Positions 1 through 6,033 of a stretch of 11,867 nucleotides of DNA are shown here, one piece after another (position 1 is the first letter of the stretch; the number at the start of each line of letters is the position of its first letter). The DNA is taken from the NCBI GenBank assembly GCA_031280075.1, contig JAITHG010000158.1:1-11867 (forward strand). The letters run 5' to 3'. The stretch is from Eubacteriales Family XIII. Incertae Sedis bacterium (GTDB lineage: Bacteria > Bacillota_A > Clostridia > Peptostreptococcales > Anaerovoracaceae). The notes under the pieces are model-generated. The model ran no database searches. It saw nothing but the letters and a program-made list of their open reading frames with translations, and was not told where the DNA came from. A program made the position numbers and the translations under genes.

Positions 1-31
1 ATGGCACGAAATGCCGTGGCTTCGCGGCATG

Positions 32-85
32 TGGACAAAAGCGCGCCCCGCAAGCCCCAGGGGTCAGGGGGCAAAGTTTTGTCCA
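32..85. terminator. GC-rich inverted repeat, possible bidirectional terminator
   Basis: The arms TGGACAAAA (32-40) and TTTTGTCCA (77-85) are perfectly complementary over 9 bp. Inside them GCCCC (45-49) can pair with GGGGC (68-72). The structure carries A4 on one side and T4 on the other, so it could work as a terminator for either strand. It lies just ahead of the NYN gene and may end an upstream transcription unit outside the window. The T-run is part of the stem rather than a clean tail, so the terminator role is an inference. An open frame also runs from base 1 to a TGA at 109-111 and might be the end of an upstream gene, but nothing in it is recognisable. Confidence 0.4.
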
Positions 86-101
86 TGGATCAATCGCCGC
101 C

Positions 102-131
102 GTGGCAATGAGGCTCGCAGTAAGATACAAT
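102..131 (+). promoter_or_regulatory. Candidate sigma-70-type promoter of the NYN gene
   Basis: A -10-like TACAAT at 126-131 matches the consensus at five of six bases. A weaker -35-like GTGGCA (102-107, four of six) lies 18 bp upstream. The predicted start of transcription is near base 138, giving a leader of roughly 78 bases before the ATG at 216. This is by eye only; the -35 is weak. Confidence 0.35.
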
Positions 132-215
132 AGAGGGAGAGAGAAGGCGTGGCGAAGCTGCGCAGGAGATGCAGGAAGAACAGGCCTGTGCAGACAGGCG
201 GGAGGATTTTTGGGA

Positions 216-1154
216 ATGAATGTTGGGATACTATGGGATATCGAGAACGTGACGCCGCCCTCGGGCATGAACTTCGTCCAGTCCATCATCGACGCGGTCA
301 GCACCGACGGGCGGCTTTCGTTCGCGATGGCTTTCGGAGACTGGACGACCCCGCAGATCGCAAGGATGGCGGACGAGATGTCGTCCTGCAATTTCGAACT
401 CATCCATACCCCGCACGGCGGGAAAAAAAACAGCACGGACATGTCGCTCGTCGCGCACGGTGTGGAGCTCATATTCCAGTACCCGCATGTCGAGCGCTTT
501 GTCCTGGTCTCCGGGGATGGCGACTTCAGACCCCTGCTCCTCACGCAGCGCAAGCACGGCAAGGAGACCTGGGTGGTCTGCGACGTGAACAACAGTGCGT
601 CGGAGGACCTTATCAAGATGGCAGACCACTCGCTGGACTACCGCGACATCATCAAGGAGGTCGAGGACATAGACGATCAGGGCGGGGCGGAGCCGGAGTC
701 CCCGGACGCAGGGCCGAACAAGGAGCACGCCTTCGAGCTGTTCAAAGAGACGGTGGGGTTGATGCTCAAAGAGGGCAACAAGCCAGCCTCAGGAGGCGTG
801 AAATCGCGCATGAAACTCCTCAACCCGCAGTTCGACGAACGCGTGCTGGGCTACCGATCCTGGCTCGCCTTCGTGCAGGATGCCAAGGACGCGACGCGGA
901 TCAAGTACAAGAACGGGGCCTTCGAGTTCACGAAGAAGAACGAGCCGTCCATTCCGACCGTCTTCCAGTCGTTGATGGATGCCCTGCCCACGAACGGGCG
1001 GTGGGAACTGTTCACCATGGTAGCGCAGAAGATCGACTGCCGGAGCTACGGCTACAAGAAATTCAAGGATCTGGTGCTGGACGCAGAAAAGCGCGGCTAT
1101 GTCGTCACGAAGAACGAAGGGGTCATCTGGTCGGTGCGCCGCGACTACAAGTGA
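216..1154 (+). CDS. NYN (PIN-like) domain protein with C-terminal OST-HTH/LOTUS-like domains
   Basis: This is a 312-residue predicted cytoplasmic protein. Residues 1-150 look like an NYN domain of the LabA/DUF88 type. It has the early DIEN motif (D8, N11), an acidic D75 and the SGDGDF segment (99-104), which would form the metal-binding acidic pocket of a PIN-like nuclease. An acidic linker (about 150-168) leads to an OST-HTH/LOTUS-like winged helix (about 171-240, with a typical NPQFDERVLGY...W pattern). A second similar unit follows at about 246-312 (YGYKKFKDLV, then the GYVV strand). The family is thought to bind or cut RNA; the substrate here is unknown. I chose ATG 216 because GGAGG (201-205) lies 10 bases upstream and the NYN fold begins at once. 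A longer frame from GTG 102 adds 38 residues unlike the family. Its 3' end overlaps the opposing hydrolase gene by 10 bases. Confidence 0.85.
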   Translation: MNVGILWDIENVTPPSGMNFVQSIIDAVSTDGRLSFAMAFGDWTTPQIARMADEMSSCNFELIHTPHGGKKNSTDMSLVAHGVELIFQYPHVERFVLVSGDGDFRPLLLTQRKHGKETWVVCDVNNSASEDLIKMADHSLDYRDIIKEVEDIDDQGGAEPESPDAGPNKEHAFELFKETVGLMLKEGNKPASGGVKSRMKLLNPQFDERVLGYRSWLAFVQDAKDATRIKYKNGAFEFTKKNEPSIPTVFQSLMDALPTNGRWELFTMVAQKIDCRSYGYKKFKDLVLDAEKRGYVVTKNEGVIWSVRRDYK

Positions 1155-2089
1155 GCGAGGACGAAGCGCCGCATCTCCGAGGCGAGCCGCTGCGCCGCAG
1201 GAGAATCTGGCTCCGCGTCGAAGCCATGGCCTGCAGAGACGAAGGGCGACAACTGCGCGCCGGGCAGCAGGGCGGCAAGCTCCCGCAATTCGGCGAAGGG
1301 GACATCCGTGTCGTCCGTGCCGTGAACCAAGAGAACCGGTGGAAAGCCCTTCGGAATGGTGAGGTCACGCAGGGAGAAGTCCCGCAGAAAATGTTTCGCC
1401 TCACCCCCGTAGACCCAAGAGAGCCATGAACCCTCTGCCCGCGCCCGGGCATAGAGGGCAATGCGTTCCCCGAATGGGGAACCAAGGCAGGGTGTACTGA
1501 GAATGCCGGTGCGAGCAGCCGAGCTGCATGCGACCGCATCGTCACGTTCAAGCATCTTTTTATAATAAGGGCTGGGACGGTCGTACCAGCCGTCCTCCAA
1601 AAAACCCTAGCCATAGTAAGACAGGATGCCGGCAGGAGGGACAGCGCAGTCTGCCATGCCCGCCATCAGGCAGAGATAGGCACCGGCGGATCGCCCCCAA
1701 AGGAAGTAAGGCGCATCCGGAAACAGCCCGCTCCGCATGCCATGAACAAACCAGCGAACGGATTCCCGTACTTCATCCAAGATTGTATCGATCTGCGTAA
1801 AAGGGGCCAGACCATAGTCGAAGGACAAAACAGAAAACCCCTCCCGTCGCAACGCATCCAAAGTCTGCAAAGGCAAGTCGTCTCGATGTCCAAACAGAAA
1901 GCCGCCACCATGGAAGTAGAGCAGATAAGCCCTAGGGGAAGTGACAACAGAATCCCGCCAGCCCTCGCCCCTCCCGCCTGCAGTAGCATAGTGCGGAAAA
2001 TGGCTCACCATGCGGGCGTAGTGCCTGCCCCGTATGCTGTATGAAACACTGTTTGTATCGATCGTCGCATCCTCCTCCGGGGTAACCAT
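1145..2089 (-). pseudogene. Alpha/beta-hydrolase (esterase/lipase type) interrupted by one in-frame TAG
   Basis: Read on the minus strand, one frame runs 314 codons from ATG (2087-2089) to a TAG at 1145-1147, with a single extra TAG at 1607-1609 (codon 161). Both halves belong to one alpha/beta-hydrolase. The first half has an oxyanion-hole HGGGF (60-64) and a nucleophile elbow GRSAG with Ser134. The second half has HGTDD (Asp260 likely catalytic) and SAGHGF with His288. The stop falls in SYYG-stop-GFLEDGWY, where relatives as I remember them carry Tyr, so a TAT or TAC to TAG change would explain it. No frameshift was seen. GAGGGA lies about 7 bases before the start. The first product would lack Asp and His, so without readthrough it should be inactive. 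Substrate unknown. Base composition in the 5' half looks less GC-rich than the operon. Pseudogene, sequencing error and suppressed stop all remain possible. Confidence 0.8.
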
Positions 2090-2142
2090 TTTTCATTCCC
2101 TCTGTTGTCTTTTGTATTGTCTTTGCGGCGTATCCCGTACAC

Positions 2143-2172
2143 AGCATAGCATGTTGGTCGATTGGTTGTCGA
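2143..2172 (-). promoter_or_regulatory. Candidate promoter of the hydrolase gene
   Basis: On the minus strand TCGACA (2167-2172, five of six to the -35 consensus) lies 18 bp before TATGCT (2143-2148, four of six to the -10 consensus). Transcription would start near 2136 and give a leader of about 47 bases before the ATG at 2089. The call is by eye. Confidence 0.4.
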
Positions 2173-2240
2173 GGGATTCGTTTTCAATCTGTGATCATGT
2201 CACGCAGGTTCGCCAGCCGGGGTTTTTCTTTACGGCAAAG

Positions 2241-2249
2241 CCCCCCCCC
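2241..2249 (+). repeat. C9 homopolymer tract in the divergent intergenic region
   Basis: Nine consecutive C residues occur between the two divergent genes. The neighbouring GGGG (2219-2222 region) and CTTT/AAAG segments can fold with part of it into a hairpin. Tracts of this length can change length during replication and can also be misread in assembly. Confidence 0.9.
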
Positions 2250-2258
2250 ACCCTGCGG

Positions 2259-2272
2259 CATTGTCCACAATG
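2259..2272. promoter_or_regulatory. Perfect palindrome CATTGT-CC-ACAATG, candidate operator
   Basis: Two 6-bp arms are exact reverse complements around a CC centre. The core TTGT-N2-ACAA resembles operators bound by GntR/FCD-type dimeric regulators, though this comparison is from memory. It lies about 150 bp upstream of allC and about 170 bp upstream of the hydrolase start, between the divergent genes, so it could serve either or both. No regulator gene is in the window to pair it with. It does not resemble the AllR or PucR sites I know from other allantoin systems. Confidence 0.45.
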
Positions 2273-2303
2273 AACAAAACAAAAATCCGGATTGGTCATT
2301 CTG

Positions 2304-2309
2304 GATAAT
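2304..2309 (+). promoter_or_regulatory. Weak candidate -10 element for the allantoate operon
   Basis: GATAAT matches the -10 consensus at five of six bases, but no good -35 is found 16-18 bp upstream (the stretch is A-rich). If real, the palindrome at 2259-2272 would be centred near -50, a position suited to an activator. Another AT-rich candidate, TATATC, lies at 2329-2334. Three TCAT-led 8-mers follow at 2333-2356. The true start cannot be fixed by eye. Confidence 0.22.
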
Positions 2310-2422
2310 GCCTTTGTGCCCGGAACGTTATATCATTCACTCATTCAATCATAGAACGCTGTGCCTGCACCGTGACCTACGGCGGGACGGGCGGGCGCAT
2401 ACCGCGAACGGAGGGATGAAAA

Positions 2423-3667
2423 ATGAGCATCACACCGGAAGAGATCAGAGCTGCACGTGAATGGATGTCCTCGTTTGGGGCAGACGGGGGCGGCGGCATG
2501 GCGCGGCTGCTTTACACCAATGCCTGGCTGGCTGTCCAGAACGCGCTGCAGGAGAAGTTCGCGTCGCTGGGGATGCGGACGGAGTTCGATGCCGTCGGCA
2601 ATCTGAAGGGTACGCTGGTCGGCACGGACAATGCAGACCATGAGGACGGCGCGGGCGCGACCATCGCCACCGGCTCCCATGTGGACACCGTCGTGAGAGG
2701 CGGGCAACTGGACGGGCAGCTGGGCATCTTCGGCGGCTATCTCGCCATCAAGGATCTGCTGGAAGAGCACGGGTTACCGAAGAAAAATCTCGCCGTCTTC
2801 TCCATTGCAGAAGAGGAAGGCAGCCGCTTCCCCACCGTGTTCTGGGGCGTGAAAAACCTGTTCGGTCTCCAGAGCGAAGAGGAAGTGATGAACATCGAGG
2901 ACGTGGACGGCATCCGCTTCATGGATGCCATGCACCAGTGCGGATTTGACTTCGCGGAAGGCAGACCGAGCCTCATGGACGGCGTGGAAGCCTTCATCGA
3001 GCTGCACATCGAGCAGGGCAACACCCTTGAAAAGGAAGAAAAGTCAGTGGGTGTCATCGGCGGCATCGTCGGACAGCGGCGCTACAACATCACACTGAAG
3101 GGCGAGGCGAACCACGCCGGGACGACGCTGATGAAGTATCGCCGGGACGTGGTGGAAGCTTTCGCCCGCATCGTGACGGAATCCCTTGCAAAGGCGAAGG
3201 CGGCGGGCGATCCGCTGGTTCTCACCTTCGGCAAGGTGGTCGTGCGACCCGGCACGGTGAACGTTGTCCCCGGCGACATCCTCTTCACGATGGACTGCCG
3301 CCATACGGACAAAGGGACGCTGGCACAGTTCACGGAGGAAATCGAGGCGGACATGGCACGCATCGCGGGCGAGATGAGCATGGAGATCGACATCGACCGC
3401 TGGATGGACGAAGAGCCGACACCGATGGACGCGGGGCTGATAGACCTGATCGAGGGTGCCTGCAAGGAAGACGGGCTGAACTACCGCATGATGCACAGCG
3501 GCGCAGGGCACGATTCCCAGATCATCGCGAAGCACGTCCCCGCCGGCATGATCTTCGTACCCAGCATCGGCGGCATCAGCCACAACCCGGCTGAGGACAC
3601 GAGGACGGAAGATCTCGCGCAGGGCATCGAAGCACTGAAGACGGTTCTTTATAAGCTGGCGTATTGA
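2423..3667 (+). CDS. allC: Allantoate amidohydrolase (M20 / hydantoinase-carbamoylase family)
   Basis: AllC hydrolyses allantoate to ureidoglycine, CO2 and ammonia in the cytoplasm and is the first ureide step encoded here. The 414-residue product has the usual length. Predicted metal ligands of the binuclear centre are H86 (GSHVDTV), D97 (QLDGQ), E132 in the AEEEGSRF motif, H195 (ELHIEQG) and H387 (SHNPAED). H231 in the NHAGTT motif and the DCRHTD segment (291-296) mark the dimerisation domain of M20 enzymes. The H86 to D97 spacing agrees with E. coli AllC as I remember it. ATG 2423 follows GGAGGG (2410-2415). It is the first gene of the + strand operon and lies 60 bases before the transporter. 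Related N-carbamoyl amino acid amidohydrolases share these motifs; the allE-allD context decides in favour of allantoate. Confidence 0.92.
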   Translation: MSITPEEIRAAREWMSSFGADGGGGMARLLYTNAWLAVQNALQEKFASLGMRTEFDAVGNLKGTLVGTDNADHEDGAGATIATGSHVDTVVRGGQLDGQLGIFGGYLAIKDLLEEHGLPKKNLAVFSIAEEEGSRFPTVFWGVKNLFGLQSEEEVMNIEDVDGIRFMDAMHQCGFDFAEGRPSLMDGVEAFIELHIEQGNTLEKEEKSVGVIGGIVGQRRYNITLKGEANHAGTTLMKYRRDVVEAFARIVTESLAKAKAAGDPLVLTFGKVVVRPGTVNVVPGDILFTMDCRHTDKGTLAQFTEEIEADMARIAGEMSMEIDIDRWMDEEPTPMDAGLIDLIEGACKEDGLNYRMMHSGAGHDSQIIAKHVPAGMIFVPSIGGISHNPAEDTRTEDLAQGIEALKTVLYKLAY

Positions 3668-3675
3668 GCGCCAAG
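3658..3675 (+). repeat. Short hairpin GGCG...CGCC at the allC stop, copy 1 of a repeat pair
   Basis: GGCGTATTGAGCGCCAAG spans the allC stop codon and can fold with GGCG paired to CGCC. A near copy, GGCGTATTGTGACGCCAAG, lies between allE and allD at 6001-6019. The stem is short and no T-run follows, so it is not a convincing terminator. It might mark an RNA-processing or stability site between genes. Confidence 0.4.
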
Positions 3676-3727
3676 CAATCCGCACTATTTCCATTATCCG
3701 AACTGTTACAAAGAAATGAGGCGAACA

Positions 3728-5074
3728 ATGACCAAGGAAATCCGCAAGAACTATTGGAAGACCATCATCTTCACCTTCTGCTTCGGCTGGGTCGTCATCT
3801 GGATCTACCGCTCCATGCTGACGCCCGTGTACGGAGAGATCCAGGGGACGATCGGCGAGCAGAGCAACGCTGCAATGGGGCTGATCGCCAGCTGCTACTT
3901 CTTCGGCTACACCGCCCTGCAGATTCCCTCCGGCTTCCTCGTGGACCGCTTCGGGCAGAAGCGCGTCCTCATCCCCGGTTTCATCCTCTTCGCCATCGGC
4001 GCGTTCAGCATCGCGACCGCCCAGAACCTCGCGGCGATCTATGTGGGCAGCGTGCTGGGCGGCGTGGGCTGCGGCACGTACTACGGCGCGGCATTCTCCC
4101 TGACGGCGCAGCATGTGCCGCCGGCCAAGAAGGGGCTGTGCACCGCCATCGTAAACAGCGGCTCGGCGCTGGGCATGATCCTCGGCATGACGGGCTCGAG
4201 CTTCATCGTCAAGCAGCTCAACCTGCCCTGGCAGGTCATGGTCTGCGTCTCCGCGTCCCTCATCGTGGTGCTGGTCATCTGGTTTGCCATCGCGGTCAAG
4301 GACAACCTCGCAGAGAAGAAGGCGCTGATCCAGGCGGGCAAGGAAGGCGCGCCGAAGCAGGAACCAGTCCAGCCCGCAAATGCGACAGGTTCTGACAATA
4401 CCCACAAGCAGGTACCAGAAAAAACGGAAGGCACTGCCGCCGCGACCGCCGTCGGCGGGGCATCCCTGTTCAGCGCGCGTCTCGTCTCCTGCTACTTCCT
4501 CTACTTCACGACCTGCTACGCCTATTACCTGATCGTGACCTGGCTGCCCCGCTTCTTGGAGTCCGAGAGGGGCATCACCGGCGGCATGATCGGTCTGGTG
4601 GTCTCGATGATCGCCGTGACGGCAGTGCCCGGTGCCCTGTTCTTTGCCCATCTCTCCGACCGCAAGCGGAACAAGAAGCCGCTCATCATCTCAGGGCTTG
4701 AGCTGTCCGCCTTCGTGCTCATCGCCATCTCCATGTTCGTGCCCAACGCGGGGCTGCTTGCCCTCGTGCTGCTGCTGTACGGATTCCTCGGCAAGATGGC
4801 GGTAGACCCGGTGCTCATCTCCTACGTATCCGACACGGCAGACCAGCGGAACACGGCCAAGACGCTCGGTGTGTTCAACTTCTTCGGGATGTCGTCCTCC
4901 ATCGTCGCGCCTGCCGTGACAGGGCTCATCATTGACAAGACGGGTTCGGGGCAGCTGGGCTTCTACATCGGCGCAGCGCTGCTCATCGTGGGCACGGTCA
5001 CATTCCTGGCGCTGAACGCCCGCAGCATGAGACAGGCGGCAGCCGCAGCGGCGGCAACGACAGCAGTGAAGTAA
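3728..5074 (+). CDS. MFS transporter, probable ureide (allantoate/allantoin) uptake permease
   Basis: This 448-residue integral membrane protein of the major facilitator superfamily has about 12 hydrophobic segments. The first six lie within residues 12-190 and the last six within about 250-430. The family loop motif GFLVDRFGQKR (69-79) sits between helices 2 and 3, and a degenerate repeat of it, HLSDRKRNKK, lies at 308-317 in the second half. A long polar central loop (about 191-247) separates the halves, and the C-terminus is alanine-rich (437-444). I prefer ATG 3728 because GAGGCG (3718-3723) precedes it well; an ATG at 3716 would add four residues with a poor ribosome site. Its place between allC and allE suggests import of allantoate, allantoin or a related ureide. 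That is inferred from context; the sequence alone gives only an MFS family, perhaps an anion symporter type. Confidence 0.85.
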   Translation: MTKEIRKNYWKTIIFTFCFGWVVIWIYRSMLTPVYGEIQGTIGEQSNAAMGLIASCYFFGYTALQIPSGFLVDRFGQKRVLIPGFILFAIGAFSIATAQNLAAIYVGSVLGGVGCGTYYGAAFSLTAQHVPPAKKGLCTAIVNSGSALGMILGMTGSSFIVKQLNLPWQVMVCVSASLIVVLVIWFAIAVKDNLAEKKALIQAGKEGAPKQEPVQPANATGSDNTHKQVPEKTEGTAAATAVGGASLFSARLVSCYFLYFTTCYAYYLIVTWLPRFLESERGITGGMIGLVVSMIAVTAVPGALFFAHLSDRKRNKKPLIISGLELSAFVLIAISMFVPNAGLLALVLLLYGFLGKMAVDPVLISYVSDTADQRNTAKTLGVFNFFGMSSSIVAPAVTGLIIDKTGSGQLGFYIGAALLIVGTVTFLALNARSMRQAAAAAAATTAVK

Positions 5075-5183
5075 GGCAGCGGCACAGGGCGTAGGCGGCA
5101 CGGTGCGCCTGGTCGCCCGGAGCGTTCGGTGGCCCGACCGCCAGACCGCCCGGGCCGCCCTGGCCGCGAAAGGAGCAAGCGAC
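5075..5183 (+). other. GC-rich structured leader before allE
   Basis: These 109 bases carry no gene. AGGCG (5093-5097) can pair with CGCCT (5106-5110), GGCCC (5131-5135) with GGGCC (5152-5156), and GACCGCC occurs twice in tandem (5136-5151). An open frame from GTG 5103 runs into allE but encodes an arginine-rich stretch unlike the family. The stretch could affect mRNA stability or coupling between the transporter and allE; no known riboswitch was recognised. Confidence 0.35.
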
Positions 5184-5975
5184 ATGGGATATATCAACAA
5201 CGTGACAGGCTACAGGGACGGCTTGCTGTCCACGAGATCCATCATCCGGCGTGGCAACTTCGCCCTTCTCGAGCCGGACGGGCTGGTTCAGAACAGGCTG
5301 CCGGGCTTCGAGGGCTGCCAGGCGACCATCCTTGCCTCCCCGAAGCTGGGCGCGTCCTTTGTGGACTACTTGCTCACCGTCCAGCCGGGCGGAGGGAACC
5401 GGGAGGGCTTCGGCACCGGGGAGGAAGAAGTCTTCTTCACCCTGCTGGAGGGCGAGCTGACGGTCGGGAACGAGGACGGCTCCCAAGACATGCGCAAGGG
5501 TGGCTACCTCTACAACCCGCCGGGAAAGCACCTCTTCCTCGAGAACAAGAGCGGCGAAGCGGCGAAGGGCTTCCTCTACAAACGGCTCTACGACCGGATA
5601 GAAGGACATGAGCCACACGCAGTGGCAGGCAACATCGACGACGTGCCCTTCAAGGACTACGAGGGAATGGCGGACGTGCGGGTCAAGGACTTCCTCCCCG
5701 CTGCGGACGACCTCGCCTTCGACATGAACTTCCACATCCTGTCCTTCCGCCCGGGGGCGAGCCACGGCTACATCGAGACGCATTTCCAGGAGCACGGGGC
5801 ATACGTATACTCCGGCGAGGGCATGTACGTGTTGGACGACCAGTGGCTGCCCGTACAGAAGGGCGACTACCTGTTCATGGGTGCCTACTGCCCCCAGGCG
5901 TGCTATGCGGTGGGGCGCGACGAGGAATTTGCCTACATTTATTCGAAGGACTGCAACCGGGACGTGCGGTTGTAA
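5184..5975 (+). CDS. allE: (S)-ureidoglycine aminohydrolase
   Basis: AllE converts (S)-ureidoglycine to (S)-ureidoglycolate with release of ammonia, using the product of AllC. The 263-residue protein is a double-cupin enzyme, nearly the same length as the E. coli one. Its start (MGYINNVTGYRDGLL) and end (YIYSKDCNRDV) match E. coli AllE closely from memory. The Mn-binding set is visible in the C-terminal cupin: E198, H200 and H204 in YIETHFQEH, and Q238 in AYCPQACY. Their spacing equals that of the plant enzyme (E, H, H, Q at 0, +2, +6, +40). ATG 5184 follows AGGAG (5171-5175). It lies 58 bases before allD. The N-terminal cupin keeps the PPGKH fold segment (112-116) but lacks an obvious metal set, as expected for the family. 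Confidence 0.95.
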   Translation: MGYINNVTGYRDGLLSTRSIIRRGNFALLEPDGLVQNRLPGFEGCQATILASPKLGASFVDYLLTVQPGGGNREGFGTGEEEVFFTLLEGELTVGNEDGSQDMRKGGYLYNPPGKHLFLENKSGEAAKGFLYKRLYDRIEGHEPHAVAGNIDDVPFKDYEGMADVRVKDFLPAADDLAFDMNFHILSFRPGASHGYIETHFQEHGAYVYSGEGMYVLDDQWLPVQKGDYLFMGAYCPQACYAVGRDEEFAYIYSKDCNRDVRL

Positions 5976-6000
5976 AGGATCCAATAAAAGAAACAGAGCA

Positions 6001-6016
6001 GGCGTATTGTGACGCC
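6001..6016 (+). repeat. Hairpin GGCGT...ACGCC between allE and allD, copy 2 of a repeat pair
   Basis: GGCGT (6001-6005) pairs with ACGCC (6012-6016) around a six-base loop, ATTGTG. It lies 25 bases after the allE stop and just before the allD ribosome site AGGAGG (6020-6025). With its trailing AAG it is almost identical to the sequence at 3658-3675. No T-run follows, so it is more likely an RNA-processing or translation-tuning element than a terminator, if it has a role. Confidence 0.45.
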
Positions 6017-6033
6017 AAGAGGAGGACGATAGG

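Noticed and set aside
102..215. GTG start at 102 extending the NYN protein by 38 residues
   Set aside because: The added part is Arg-rich and unlike the family, it overlaps the promoter candidate, and ATG 216 has a strong ribosome site.
149..1429. 426-codon plus-strand open frame overlapping the NYN gene in another frame
   Set aside because: It is Arg/Gly-rich and without domains, while the overlapping frame encodes clear NYN and LOTUS motifs with a good ribosome site.
1607..1609. Pyrrolysine read at the in-frame TAG of the hydrolase
   Set aside because: No methylamine methyltransferase or pyl gene is nearby and the site fits a Tyr codon mutation better.
2219..2250. Riboswitch or strong terminator in the GGGG...C9 region
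   Set aside because: The possible stem is short and partly wobble-paired, and no known riboswitch core was recognised.
3044..4651. 535-codon open frame on the minus strand across allC and the MFS gene
   Set aside because: It is rich in His, Arg and Asp, has no recognisable domain, and lies antisense to two well-supported genes; long antisense frames are common in high-GC coding DNA.
5103..5183. Upstream GTG start extending AllE by 27 residues
   Set aside because: ATG 5184 has AGGAG at proper spacing and matches the known AllE N-terminus MGY-NNVTGYR exactly where expected.
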